Source: Heterobasidion occidentale (taxonomy: Eukaryota; Basidiomycota; Agaricomycetes; Russulales; Bondarzewiaceae). From it: a stretch of 64,000 bases of DNA. The notes beneath the pieces are model-generated. The model ran no database searches. It was not told where the DNA came from and saw only the letters and a program-made list of their open reading frames with translations. The translations under genes and the position numbers were made by a program. Shown here in pieces: positions 22,618 through 34,500 of this stretch. The stretch covers positions 1,054,001 to 1,118,000 of the forward strand of contig JBCAQO010000007.1 of assembly GCA_039111635.1 (NCBI GenBank), in the 5' to 3' direction. The stretch's first letter is position 1; every line of letters begins with the position of its first letter.

Positions 22618-23213
22618 TCAGGCGATAGTGATCTTCTTAGGCGACGCCTCGGGCGCTGCCTTGGGGAAAGTGACAGTCAATACGCCGTCGGTCATCGACG
22701 CCTTGATCTCTTCGTCCTATCAAGGTCATCGTCAGGATCTCACCCAAGTCGCGTTGCGTCAAGTAGACAACTGACCTTGATTCCCTGAGGAAGTGGGAGC
22801 GTCCTGGAAAACTTTCCATAGCGGCGCTCGCGAATGGCGTAGCCATCCTCATTGCGCTGCGAGTCGACCTTGTTTTCGCCGGCAACGGTGAGGCGGTTGT
22901 TGTGTACATCGATCTGCACGTCCTCCTTCTTGAGGCCGGGCAGCTCGAACGTCGCAGTTATGGTGTTGGCCTCTTTGTTCTCGTGCACATCGACCCTGTC
23001 GGAAAATCCGTGATCAGCATACACGAAAATGTCATGCGATAAGAATGCCACGTACCTGGGTCTGAAGGCGATCGAGGTGAGAGCGTTTTGGTTACCCTCT
23101 ACGCCCCGGCGCTGGACTTGATTGTCAGCGCGCGCGCTGAACGCCTCGTCGAAGAGACGGTCAAAGTCAGAAAGCGAGTAGAACGGCTCGTAGAAGAAGT
23201 GAGTAAAAGACAT
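22618..23213 (-). CDS. Small heat-shock protein, HSP20 / alpha-crystallin
   Basis: ATP-independent holdase chaperone of the Hsp20 family. Three exons: MSFTHFFYEPFYSLSDFDRL ... ALTSIAFRPR; then VDVHENKEANTITATFELPG, DVQIDVHNNRLTVAGE and YGKFSRTLPLPQGIK; then DEEIKASMTDGVLTVTFPKA, ending KKITIA (stop 22618). The alpha-crystallin domain is complete, including the terminal G-x-L motif in DGVLTVTFPK. Total is about 160 residues, normal for fungal Hsp20. The promoter has a TATA box and two perfect arrays of heat-shock elements, so heat induction by Hsf1 is well supported by sequence. Confidence 0.95.
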
Positions 23214-23298
23214 GTTGGTTGGGAGCGAGCTGGTGTAGTGGATTAATATGATTCGTGAGGTGAATTCTGAATTGAAGGAGGGGCCATGAAATAGTGCT

Positions 23299-23306
23299 CT
23301 TTTATA
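23299..23306 (-). promoter_or_regulatory. TATA box of the HSP20 gene
   Basis: TATAAAAG on the minus strand, 86-93 bases before the HSP20 ATG. Confidence 0.65.
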
Positions 23307-23405
23307 CTGCTCTGGGGCGCAGGTTGCTAGTACATTGTAGGCAGTGTGTAGAACGTCCTGGACATGATTTGCGTCATGCTTGACGCAAGTCCCAAGCAGC
23401 CTAGA

Positions 23406-23423
23406 TTCGAGAACGTTGAAGAA
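23406..23423. promoter_or_regulatory. Heat-shock element array 1
   Basis: Alternating units TTC-ga-GAA-cg-TTG-aa-GAA: four 5-bp-spaced nGAAn units with one mismatch, about 195 bases upstream of the HSP20 start. Matches the Hsf1 binding rule. Confidence 0.75.
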
Positions 23424-23464
23424 ACCACGCCTAATTCACCCGTAGAGCAGTCGAGCTAGAGACA

Positions 23465-23477
23465 GAAGTTTCTCGAA
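23465..23477. promoter_or_regulatory. Heat-shock element array 2
   Basis: GAA-gt-TTC-tc-GAA, three perfect alternating units, about 255 bases upstream of the HSP20 start. Confidence 0.75.
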
Positions 23478-23888
23478 TTTACCAAGGAGATCAGGTAACG
23501 GAATCGGGCTGGGAGCAAACGTCCTAAAAGTTCATGTAGGTTTAACCTTGCCGATGGCCCCACGCTGGTGAGAAGAGATATGGACGAGCGGTCTGTCAAG
23601 AAGAGACGTCATTTCGGCCTGGCCCCCGGAGGACAACGGAGTTTGAAATTTCGGCATATGCCGTTGTAAGCGACTCTCACGGAGGTTCGCCCATTCGCAG
23701 TGTTATATTTCGCACTAACATGTTTGGCGAGCTGATCTCTCTCGTGATGGAGCATATGATCCGTTTGTGCTGTGCCCGTCAGTAAGTGAATCTGACACTC
23801 GATCCCTTGACTCTGCCTAGATTCTCTTCGAGACATGATATCGTCCTAGTACAATGCAGTCATGCGATGCTCTTTATACATTGCCAGT

Positions 23889-25315
23889 TCAAACCGGGAT
23901 GGGGATTTCTGCCTGCGGAGTAAGACGTACAGCAAGCCTGTCTTCGTCAAGCGGAAAATCGTGCGTTACAGAGTGAATCGTCACACGATTGTCCTGCGCA
24001 TTCAAAGAGAGGTCAACGATAAATTCTCTGCGACATTTTAAGAGAGGACATATACCCAGACGACGACGGTGCCAGGCTCGTACGTCGCGCGCACGTGGAA
24101 GTCGGCTCCCTTGGAGATATGATCGAACAAGAACTTCAGGAGGCACTCGCTCTCTTCCGGTTTGAAGCCCACGATGCGCTTAGTGTACCCGTGATTGACG
24201 AAAAGCGCCTTCTCTCCCGTGACAGGGTGCTGACGGACGAGTGGATGCTAGATGATGGAATATTTTAGCAACAGCAGAACGAACGTGACGAAAGACAATG
24301 TGAGTACTTCAGTTTCGATGGCCTCGCGACGGACAGGCCTGCCGCGCCTCATGGCGTTGCCTGCCTGAACAGCGGCGCTATGCACGGCTGTCAATCCTTG
24401 AAGACGTTTCTGGAACTCTGGAGAGAGTCGGTTGTAGGCTTCGACCTGACTGGGTATGCAACTCAAGAGTCAGAGCATATATGCATATACGGCAGAGTAT
24501 AGCAAACCTCGCAAAAAGCGTGTCTCCACCGAGCGATGGCTGACGAAGGATGAAGAGAAATGTGGTACCAGGTGGTTGCCTCTCGTATGTCTGATTCGTC
24601 GGACCGTGAGAGGAAAGTCAGACTGTGTCGATGCGACGCAAACATGCGAAGCTCACCACATCGGTATGCCAGCTCATGCGATTTGTCTGGTCAGAGAGAT
24701 CCGTCCTACGAACGACTGAGGGACACAGTGAGCCACCGTATGCTAACCGATCCACAAAATCGAAATTTTCACCGAGGAGAAATTCGGGATAGCCCTTCAC
24801 GTTTGCTGAAGTAGGATGGCACTGAATGGGCCCGAAGTGACGTGCAATCTCGATCTGGCGGTCAGGACCGATGTCCTTGAAATCCTGATCCCTGAAGATA
24901 ACCAGCTTCCTCTCTGCGACAAACAGCGCAAGCTCATCCAGCCCTTCCTTTCCAAGTTGCGAGATTTGCACCCCTTTAAGTTCCGTCCCTATATACGGGC
25001 TGAGGTGCTTCTTTGTGACGTTGGGTGTGAGTAGGTGAGGCTTGGTGGGGTCCGCACCGAGTCCTGGGTCGCTGAATTCAAAGATCTCGATAGGAGGAAA
25101 CTTCTCATTCACGTCGAGGTGGGGCTCATAGAAGGAATAAGGATTGCTCTGGTATATAGAGAATCACATCAGCATTAATACAAGGGAGAGGACGTGGAGT
25201 TACATGCGTTCTGCGACCCAGACAATTCGTCCTTGGCCTTCAAATGCTGCCCCTTGCCGCTATCGGTCAAGGGCTGAGCGGGCATGGTAACAAGTTCTCC
25301 AACAGAAGGAGACAT
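23889..25315 (-). CDS. TauD/TfdA-family Fe(II)/2-oxoglutarate dioxygenase
   Basis: Non-heme iron, 2-oxoglutarate-dependent dioxygenase of the taurine/alkylsulfonate type, expected to release sulfite from organosulfonates or act on related acids. Start ATG 25315 (MSPSVGELVTMPAQPLTDSG). Blocks in order: NPYSFYEPHLDVNEKFPP, DPTKPHLLTPN, LSPYIGTELKGVQISQLG, DELALFVAERKLVIFRDQDF, IEIARHFGPIQCHPTSANVK, the metal motif in NRMSWHTDVTYERQPPGTTF (H-x-D), GGDTLFASQVEAYNRLSPEF, HPVTGEKALFVNHGYTKRIV, and the C-terminal distal His region IHSVTHDFPLDEDRLAVRLT (stop 23889). A 42-nt intron with a GTTAGC donor joins FVDR to TDLSDQTNR in frame. Around 380 residues is typical. Sulfur-source regulation is plausible but not visible in the promoter. 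Confidence 0.92.
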
Positions 25316-26516
25316 GGCAAAGTGTATCTCCTAGACGCTGAGGGGATGCGTGAGTTTCCTTCAGGCCATCGGCCTATTTATACTGGAGTGGGCATAAGTG
25401 GGTCCACGGTCCGACTCACAACGCAACATTGACCAACACCATACCATTCATGGGTGTTAAGTGCAGGCGCAGCGTCCGCGTGCAGGAAAGCTGATGCTTT
25501 GTTGGTAATTGATGTTCAGAACATGGATGGACAACAAGTCCGTTACAGACAGGGGCTGTCAGCTGCTCTCTTGCAGTCCAATGTCGACCTACGAATGCTA
25601 TCTCCCGACACGTTTTCCAAACAAATAATCATCGTTCTATTACGCGAGCCATTCAACCGATCTGCTACGAATGGGAGGAGATGATGCAGCACTCATCGAA
25701 TTTTGAGTTACCCAAAGAGTGCTATGGTGACTGCGATTCGACGACAGCCGACACGTCTCCGTATAGCACGTTCGTCGTGCATAGTTGATCACTGGCACGA
25801 TCGAACCATCGTATCAAAACTTTGTCATACCCAAGTTTCCCAGTCTTTCGGTAATTCATCTTTTTGAAGGCATACAACGTACCAAGGACTCAAATCAGGT
25901 GATAAAAAAGCCTATTCAACCCCAATCCACCATCCACAGCCCAGCATCATGAGGAAGCTGCGCATGTTGAGAATGCAGATCGAGGGGATCCGATATGAAA
26001 GAAAACGAGTACTGATTTTCGACGGGGTTGTCGCAGGTGCTAATACATTGTAAGGACAGACTTTCATCTTCCCTAGAGTGAGGGCAAGACCATCATGGAT
26101 GAGCGTGGATGCTGCTGGTCTGCTGGACGCGCTTCCAGCTGCTTGCAGTATCTCGGACCGAGCCGACTGCCGTTCTCACGGATTCGATTGGGTATGCGCG
26201 CGAGCTCATCTCACACTATGTCTCTTGCAGCTCTTGGTGCACGAATAAATGTAGGTGATAGATGACTGCAGCTTGTATATGCGAGCGTCGACAGTCCGAC
26301 GCTTCTACTACCTAGTCTCCTCACTAGACTGATAAGCAGTCGATGACGAATCGACTATATGCACTTGCGATCTGACTTCGCGTGAAGAGCTCTTCCTTCC
26401 CATCGTCCTTCGCCAAATTCTGTAGGGATTCGATTAATCAGGACTTCCATCACAGTGTATGAAAATGGACTCTTGAAACTCCTGCTTGAAAGCAGGCCAA
26501 CTGCACTCACCATCAT
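25316..26516. other. Intergenic, 1.2 kb, no gene recognised
   Basis: Upstream of the dioxygenase gene, downstream of the next minus-strand gene. Short ORFs only (62-80 codons). I looked for spliced exons with family motifs on both strands and found none. Confidence 0.4.
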
Positions 26517-27228
26517 TCAATCCACAAACATCCCCCCACTCTCCGCCGACTCCGCGTCCGCGTCCCCTCCTCCAATCCTGCTCTCCCTTTCCCTCCCTCT
26601 TCCCCTCTCCGCTCCACGCCCCGTTTGCATGTCCTCAACAATCCTGCCCATGCTAAAACCGGCTTTCTCCGTCAGCCCCTCCCTACCCGCGCTCTGACTC
26701 CTACTCGCCCCTGGACTCGACCGAGCGCGCACACCCGCGAGATCCCTGCGCCAGCCGTCGATCATGTCAAACAATCCACCCCCCGGGGCCTCACTCCTTA
26801 CCGCGTCAGCTGCGCGCCCGAGCGCGGTGTCGAGGTCGTCGAGCACGGCTCGAAAAAGGAAGGGGTTCGCGAGGGGTGTGGCGGGCGTGGCAGGAGTGCG
26901 GGGCGCCGCTGTGTATGCGAGACCGGCATCAAGAATATGGAGGGCAGGTCAGTGGTGACCACCGTAGAGGAATCAAAAAAACGCACGTGAAGGGTCGGAT
27001 TTCGGGTACACCTGCAGAACAGACGCGAAGGCATCAGCATGGAATCTCACGGAGGACGAGGAGACGCGACCTGGCCAGGATTCTCGCGTGTAGGCGACGG
27101 CGGAAGCCCGTCACCGTGCTGGTTTGGAAACTTGGCGTCCGCTGTATATGTCCAGTATTGTTGAGTGTTCGAAAGTGCAAAGTACGGCGGGGGAACGACT
27201 CACATTCGCCGAGCGACGTGCTGACCAT
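26517..27228 (-). CDS. Short hypothetical protein, spliced
   Basis: A tentative model. ATG 27228 (MVSTSLGE) joins SDAKFPNQHGDGLPPSPTRE across GTGAGT...ACAG. A middle exon (RFHADAFASVLQVYPKSDPS) joins PAPRTPATPATPLANPFLFR by a GTGCGT...CACAG intron, and a long last exon (VLDDLDTALGRAADAVRSEA, GGGLFDMIDGWRRDLAGV, then a Ser/Arg/Gly-rich tail) ends at 26517. The first and last joints keep frame. Between ASPRPP and RFHADAF, near 27048-27052, the frame shifts by one base: either a missing base or a wrongly placed exon border. Around 190 residues, no known domain. The stretch FLFRAVLDDLDTALGRAADAV is an amphipathic helix. Low-to-moderate confidence as a gene, since it is supported mainly by the long 3' frame. 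Confidence 0.4.
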
Positions 27229-27777
27229 GGCCGATTGAAGGGGCGGCTAAATATTCAGCGATGTTAACAGCGGTGATAGTCGTTCTGTTAGGAAAGGACT
27301 GAAGTGCTCGAGATGAAGCCAAGAGTCTACGGAGGTGAACGCGCGTGACGTCATTTGTAGACCGCCATGACGCGTATACAAGGGTTTGGACAAGATCGGA
27401 ATGCAAGGACGCGATCTTTGCATGATAGTCGCCGAGGCGATGTGCGATGAGAAGAAAAGCGAAAAGATGGTTTGAAGTGGTGGAATTTCTATTACATCGA
27501 CTTTCGTATACTATCGTAACGTCAGGTAAGGGTACGCCTAAGTAGTTCGTTCGTTTCTTCTCTTCAACATTCCAAACAAGCTAATACAAATGAGCGACAA
27601 GGCCATGCACAGAGGACAAGCACCAGACAGGCAGGCCGCTCCAAAAGGGATTCGAGAAGATAGAATGAAAGAAAGGGGACGCACGAAAACCCAAGAAAGG
27701 GATCTATCGAGAACTTTACCTTTACGTCGTCAATATCACCGTTGTTCTCCACATCGCATCATCCAGGACGCAGTCGT
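27229..27777. other. Intergenic between two minus-strand genes
   Basis: Holds the promoter of the short orphan and the 3' flank of the MFS gene. A 68-codon minus ORF just upstream of the orphan start could be leader sequence. Nothing else recognised. Confidence 0.4.
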
Positions 27778-30080
27778 TCAGATCGACGTCTTGCCCCGCG
27801 GCTCGAACGGCAACAGAAGCGCGAGCGCACCTGCACCGACAGTAAGAGCTCCAGCGATGTACACCGGTACAGCTGTGTTGATGTCAGCATAAAGAGCGAT
27901 TACGGGAGCCTAGTGGGTCGGCCAAGCAGTCAACGATCGAAAATGGGGCGCGTGAAACAAGAACAAAGACGTACAACGACGCCGAAGACACGCGTAGCGG
28001 TCGAGACGAGGCCGTTGCCCGTGCCGCGGTCCTTAGCAGGGAAGAGCTCAGGGGAGATCGCATACAAGACGCCGTACATTATCTGTAAATATACACGGCA
28101 GTGCCCCGAGCATTGAATCAGCCATCGCTTCGTCATTCGGATGGCGACGACTTACATTGCTAAAGAACGCATACCCACAGTTCCACCCGAGCAGCGCCGG
28201 AGAGCTGCGGGCGGTGGTGCTCGCGAGCAGAAACGCCCCCGTGAGCCCTGGATTCGCGCGGGGGTCGTTGAGTAATGTCAATCTCGGAACGAAGGGGAGT
28301 ACTCGCCCGCGGAGAGCGCCAGCGTCCCGCGCCGCCCTATCAAGGGCCGCTCGATCGCCCAGCCTGCAAGGAAGGCGCCTGGGATCCCCGTGATGGAGAG
28401 GATAACTTGCTGTTGTGTGCAACAACGAAAAACGTGAAGGTTAGATATGAAGGTGAGTAGTAACTATAGGATAGTACTACGTACGTTGCGGTAGGTCGTG
28501 TAATAGGTTGCGTCGTCGAACCTTGCTCCACGGCTAGCGAAGCTGTAGTCTCTTGTCAGTACGATGTGATACCGACGAAGAACAAAAGTCACGCACAGAT
28601 AAGGCAAAAAATTGTTATACAAGGTCGATGCGAGCCCAATGATTCCTAACAAAAATTGATTAGACTTGTATATGTAGCGGACGAAAGAAACGTACCCCAG
28701 AGGGCGATCAGCAAGCTCGTCGATAGCGCCAATTTCGGCGTAGCGAACAGTGCCTTTACGTGTTTCGGCCCCCAACTCGAACTCTCACTGAGAACTTTCC
28801 ACTTGTGCAAATTCACGCCCTCCCGAGCCTCTACGTTCCTCGCCGCCTCCTCTAGATCCTCGACGCTCAGCCTGCTCTCTACGTTGTTGTATGCGGCGAT
28901 CGCGTGCACGACGGCGACGGCTTCGGCATCCCGGCCGCGCCCAATGAGGAAGCGTGGAGATTCGTGCAGGCGGAAGGCAAACATGCGGAGGAGGGAGAGC
29001 AGGAGCATGAGGCCGCCGAGGGTGAAGAGCAGGTAGCGCCAGCCCATGTTTTCGGCGCGTGTACAGGAACTGGCTGTCGGTGAGCACGAAAAGTTCGCGA
29101 TGAGCGGCCATGCGACCTTGGAGATTAAGATCGGGATGTGGTGAGATGAGCCAGTGAATTGAAGGGAGGTGATCGTGCATACCAGAGAGCCGAGCAGTTG
29201 GCCGAGGGCCCACCATATTGACAAAACGGTCAACAAGTATTGATGTGAACCCGGCACAAAATCTGGAAAGAATGAAAAACGAGTCAATTTTTCTCCGTTC
29301 GACTGCAAGCTCAGTGATTCGAACCTAAGAATACAGCAGAATCTACGGGCATATTTCCCCCGACACCTACACCGAGGATCGCTACAAGACACGCGAGGGC
29401 AACAAAGTTCGGCGACCCCCCTGCCGCTATACCGAATACACTGGCAATAAATAGCGTCAAGTTGAACGACCATCTACAAACGCTCATTGGTCAACAAGTG
29501 GCCCAATTGATATCGTGTATAGATCAAGGCCTTACTTTCGACCCCATATGTCACAACCGAAACTCCAAAGTATTGCGCCTACCAATAACCCAATATTGGC
29601 AGCAAGTGAAAGAAAGGGGCCGTTGAAGTGGAATTCGCTGAGAACGGGAGACAGGATCAGGCCTGTGAGCAGCTTGAACCAAGGGGTCAGCTCGAATCGC
29701 ATATTTCCATGTGACCCAATTTACCGGCCAAATACTATCCCTGTTCGGATGCCAGGTGCCAAATCAGCATCCACACCATTATACTAGTTTGCAGAGAATG
29801 TCACGTACGAGAACCACCCAAAACCAGCGACCGCGAATAACGCCCACTACAAACGCGGCCGAGTTGAGCAAGCGAGGACATGTCACACGACTGATATTAA
29901 ACTCACCTGGTATTTACCCATTCCAATCTCTTGCAACGCTTGGTTCAGGACGCGGGTTTTGGCTTGGTATACAGGATCCATGGATCCCTCATCGTACAGA
30001 TCCTCTTTCAAAGTGGTTATCGCAGCGAACTGGCTCGCCATGGTTTCATCTGAGCGCGATTTCTTGAGTGTGGAGGTCAT
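27778..30080 (-). CDS. MFS transporter, SVOP/SV2-like
   Basis: Major facilitator superfamily membrane transporter resembling the synaptic-vesicle-like (SVOP) branch common in fungi; substrate unknown. Start ATG 30080 (MTSTLKKSRSDETMASQF), then KTRVLNQALQEIGMGKYQ, the conserved N-terminal motif of this branch. Further blocks: FNLTLFIASVFGIAAGGSPN, AILGVGVGGNMPVDSAVFLD, FVPGSHQYLLTVLSIWWALG, WRYLLFTLGGLMLLLSLLRM, RLHESPRFLIGRGRDAEAVA, ALSTSLLIALWGIIGLASTL, VILSITGIPGAFLAGWAIER, NIMYGVLYAISPELFPAKDR, GTGNGLVSTATRVFGVVAPV, and the stop at 27778 after EPRGKTSI. About 12 hydrophobic segments with a central cytosolic loop (EDLEEAARNVEAREGVNL). Roughly ten introns, one of them GC-AG (28248-28306). 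Frame is intact throughout. Confidence 0.92.
28248..28306 (-). other. GC-AG intron in the MFS gene
   Basis: The coding frame LALSAG-LTGAFLL is restored only by removing 59 nt that begin GCGAGT and end ATCCAG, with a branch-like TTGACAT inside. A GC donor followed by GAGT is the usual non-canonical U2 type. Confidence 0.75.
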
Positions 30081-31529
30081 GATCGCGAGGGATGCGTCGA
30101 GTGGGATGCCTGATGAGCGTTGAACGATTGTGGAAGACGAGACACTCGCCAACTTGTCAAGAACGCGTTCAGAGATCAAGAATAAATAGTTGCAGCTCTA
30201 AGCAGGGCCGAGTGGGACCGAGTCGCCAGGACCCATGATTTGAGGGCCGGTTGCCTTTTACGGCCAAAAAGCTCCACGTCAGATGCTTCCTATTGGCTAG
30301 CACTTGCATGATGCCGCGGTTATGACGAGGGATTTATCAGCATTTGCTCCCATCTTCCTCGAAGAAAACTTCTGCGACAGCACCGCTGCATCGAAGGTGT
30401 GAGGCTGACTGACTGACAGGCTGGGAAGCTGCGATGGGTTGTGCGATCATGGAACTCAACCTCTCGCGCGACTGCTGACAAAAAGAGGAATTCAAAAAAG
30501 ATCGAGTTAGCCAGAAGGTCAAGCATTCGACATTGAACAGATGGTCGAGCTTGTTTGAACAGAGAGATGTCTGTTGAAGACGTCCACAAACTTCAACAAA
30601 TGACAGCAAGAAAACTTCACCAGAAGGCTTCAAATTGGGGTCACGGTGCTAGATCAAAAGCTTCTCACACAAGATGTTGACTTCGTGTGTGAAGGGGTGT
30701 CAATGCGAAAGATGAGATCTCTAAAACGAACTGTAGATTGGAAGAGTATTGCGAACTGATGGGGCAAGTGGCCTTCAAGACATGAACCACACACTCATGG
30801 ATTCGTGCTCGATTGATTGTGCATCGTCAGAGTTGCTGGTCTAAGCCAGTGGACCTATAGGGCACAACATAGTCTCCGTGGCTGACCTTACACAGAAGAC
30901 AGTCGTTCTGTGTATAGGCACAACAGGATCGTCAGAAACTCACATTTTTCATCCTGACGTGACGTGATACGAGCAGGGGCCGTCATGGATTATGTGAAGA
31001 TGATAGGCCACAAGAACTGGACGACGGTCCCGTCTAATGCCGCCCTTGGCCAGCCTTAGCTTCTCAACTTCCCAAAGCGCACGGACGAAAGAAGCTGGAT
31101 ACAGCGGCGGTGACGCCTCACCACTCTGGGCTTGCATGTTGTGCCTATCGTCGCTGCTGTGAGTCTGCTGTGGAAGCATGCTGGGATGATAAAGAAAAAA
31201 TAGCACGACAAATAAACGCAAACAGGTATTGAAATAGGGCGGTGGGCAGCACAAGGAAGCAGAGGTAAGGAACAACTCAAGGAGGACGCCGAGAGGGGAA
31301 CATGCGGCAGGTGCGCGTAGTTTGTGCTTGTTTGTCGCCCTCTTTGAACCTGGCCTCCAACGTTCTGCAAAGTGGACGACCGTCGCCCATAACGATCCTC
31401 TAATCATCTCAACACCGTCCACGATCTCTTAAAGACCCTCTCTTCGGTACGTACTTGCCTTGCTGGGATGGTGTGTCGCAGCCGAAGGCTCATGTGCGAT
31501 CGTGTTGGCCAGCATCGTGTCATCACGCT
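30081..31529. other. Divergent promoter region, MFS / Msb1-like gene
   Basis: 1.45 kb between divergent starts. Minus ORFs of 98-157 codons (30337-30633, 30949-31422) have no domain or splice context. No clear TATA or repeat. Confidence 0.45.
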
Positions 31530-34500
31530 ATGCCCTCGTTCCTGTCTAGAGTTTTTGGACGTAAGAAGGCCGACGACAAGGCGTCCAAGCGCGTCTCAAA
31601 CGGCTCCCTCCTCGAAGGCAAGTTTGAGGCCGTCTCTGCTACCCGTCGCCTTCTGCGACAAACTTCATCGAGGCGGCTCAGGCGCGCGAGCGCGAGCGGG
31701 CCAGCCAGAAAGACAAAAGAGAAAGAGAAGGACACCGGATTCACGCTCTTCCGCAGCAGATCGCGTCCTACCTCGCCCCCTCTCACGGCCCAGAAGAAAC
31801 CATCTGACGTACCGCACCTCTCCCTCAACCTCCCCAAGCCCAAAGAGGACGCAGTCGCGCCCTCGGCGTTGTCTTCGAGGCGGACCCCGATGCGTTAACA
31901 ATCTTGGACGATGCTGTCATCGGAGACAGGCGACTGACCCCGCTCGAGACGCTAGTCCTTGTTCGTGCGTGTTCGCAGGTCATCGTCGAGCGTGGTGCGT
32001 TCTTCATCCTTCCAATCACCGTCTCATCTCTGACAAACCCACCAGGCCTGGAAACCCTGGGAATTATGCACCCGCACTGGTATTCCTCTTCTCCGGAGGT
32101 GCAGCGCAAACTTATCTCTCTCTACATACTCTCCTTGGCTCCCAAAAGCTCTATAACCACGCTCACTCCCACTTCCGCGGCTTCTGTCTCCGCATTCGAA
32201 TCCGAGCTCAACTACGCGCGCTCGCCCTACGACGTCGCCGCCGTCTTGCGTTGGGGCCTTCGCCATCTTAAACTCGAAGCTGACGCGTTCGGCAAGGACG
32301 CGTCGGACTGGGCGTGGTATGACGCGTTCGCTCAGGCAGAGCGATCTGCTTCGTACCCTCCGCTGGCATTCTCCCAAACTCTTGTGCCTCAGCTGCCCCC
32401 CGCGCATAGCGAGCTGTTGTTTACTACTCTTGATGCCATCTCTTCATTGGCAGCTCATAGTGAGGCCAACGGGATCTCGGGCAGCAAATTGTCCAAGTTT
32501 ATCGGGCTCTGGCTGCTTACGGGCCGCCGTTCTGCGGAAGCGGACGATTGGAAGACATTCTATGATCGCTGGGAGCGTGCTGGGCGCATTTTAGAACATC
32601 TTTTCCTGTCTCGAATCAGGTGTGTGTTTTATCATTCGCATATATCTAAGTTTTCACAGTCGTTCATGTCTTCAGAGATGAAGCCGTCTCGAACAAGATG
32701 CCCAAGCGCCTCACGGAATTAACCGACAGCTATCCTTATGGACAAAGCTCGAGCTCTTCCGACGATGGTCTCCTACCGCGTCCCGTTTCTCGACACGTCG
32801 CTATGACGCACTTTATGTTCGTTTAGAGACAGAGTACACGGGGGTTACGAAGCCCAAGTCGCACCCCCTGCGCATCATTGCGGAGGCATTGAAGTCCAAG
32901 GGTCCAGAAGAAGGCGATCAGATCTTGGTCTGGGATGCCATCCGAAAGGCATCCAGCGGGATCGCTGACGGCGAAAGCACAGAGCCAGGGGTAGACTCTT
33001 TTCCCGTGTTTGCCCGCATTTTTGCAGATGAGACCATCCGCTTGTTGTCATTGATCCCGGCAGACAGCCCTGAAAAGAGCCCCACCTTCGCGCTGCTCAC
33101 GCCCACGATCCGGTCTTCTCCCAGTCGCGGCCGTGCGTTTTCGCTCCCTCTGCCCGAATCTCCCACTCAGCGCTCTCCCTCTGGGAACGGTCATTTCCCT
33201 CCGTCTTCTTCCGGCCACGGTGGGCCATCTACTGCCACGCCGACTGTCACCGCGACTGGGACAGCGCCCACGACCGCCTCGCCCGACACCCCGACGGACT
33301 GGCTCCAATTCACGAGCAAGGGCTTTGTCGAGCCCGGTTTACGCGACTTCGCGTCGACTCTGTGGGACAATGACGTCGAGAAGACGACCCCGCCCGTCGC
33401 ACTTTCGCGCAAATCGAGCAAGAAGCGCCGTGGGTCGCTCGACCAGAGCCGCCGCTCATCCATGGATAGCCCGGCGTCTCTCCCGCCCTCCCCACCGCCC
33501 GTTCCCGCTCAACCTGCTCCGCCCGTTTCCAAGTCCGCGCACGTCGCACGCATCAAGCTCGACGAGGCGTTCATCGACTTTTGGAGCGACGCGTTGCTGG
33601 ACGCGATCGCATCGGACTGGCCCAAGTTCGTGATCTGTCAGCTCAAGCCTCTTGAAGGCCTGCAGAGCCCCACCGATGACACGCCCGTCGCTTGGCTCGT
33701 CGTCGAGCAGGTGTTCACCCGCCCGAGTCCCCCTGCCTCGCCCCCTCCACAACAATCGGAGCAGGAAGCTGCCCAAGGCCGCCGCGCGACCTCGCCGCGC
33801 CCGTCGCTCAGCAAGCTTGACTCTGGCTCGTCCCTCGTGAGCTCAACGCTCAAGCGCTTGAGCTTCCTCGCAGGCAACGAGAACAAGGCAGCAGGCAAGA
33901 AGAAGGCGAGCAAGTCGCCGAAGGTTGGCGAGCTGGGTGAGGTCGTGAAGGAGGAGGAGGAAGAGAAGGAGAAGGAGGCGAGGCCGAGTGCGGTCGAGAG
34001 GGACGCGAGGCCACCTGTTCCGGAGAAGGAGGCGCAGGCGCAGAAGGCTACAGGTGTGTCGGGCGCAGAGTTGGCCGTCGGGTCTGCTGCTGCTGCTACA
34101 GTTGCCGCCGGAGCCGTTGTTGCGATCGAGGCTGTCGAAGAATCCAAGGTAGCGGAGCCTAGCGCACCTGTTCCTGCAGCCGAGGAGCCAGTCACGCCCA
34201 CGGCACCCTCCAGCACGGCACCAACCCCTCCCCCTAAGGATATCGAACTCGTCGCCGAAGACTCTACCGCACCGCCCCCCGTTGACTCTACCCCTCTGCC
34301 TGATGAGGACCAGAGCCAGCCCGGGGCCACTCAGGTGCCTTCGGACGCCAACGGTGACGTTCTGCCCCCAGCACCAGAGAGCGTTGTTCGGACAGGAGAG
34401 ACGGTTGGTCCGCAGCTTGCTCTCGAGACCAGCGAACCTGCAGCGCTCGCGCATATCGACGACGCCGTCGCCACCACCGTCGAGCCTGCGGTCGTCGAGG

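Larger units (their letters stand above)
23214..23888. other. HSP20 promoter region
   Basis: Contains the TATA box and heat-shock elements described separately. The 75-codon minus ORF at 23609-23836 lacks a recognisable domain and is not called. Confidence 0.5.

Noticed and set aside
25454..25684. 76-codon plus ORF in the 1.2-kb gap
   Set aside because: Isolated, no homology recalled, no neighbouring exons in frame.
30949..31422. 157-codon minus ORF between the MFS and Msb1-like genes
   Set aside because: No domain, lies in the Msb1-like promoter, and neither start nor splice context supports it.
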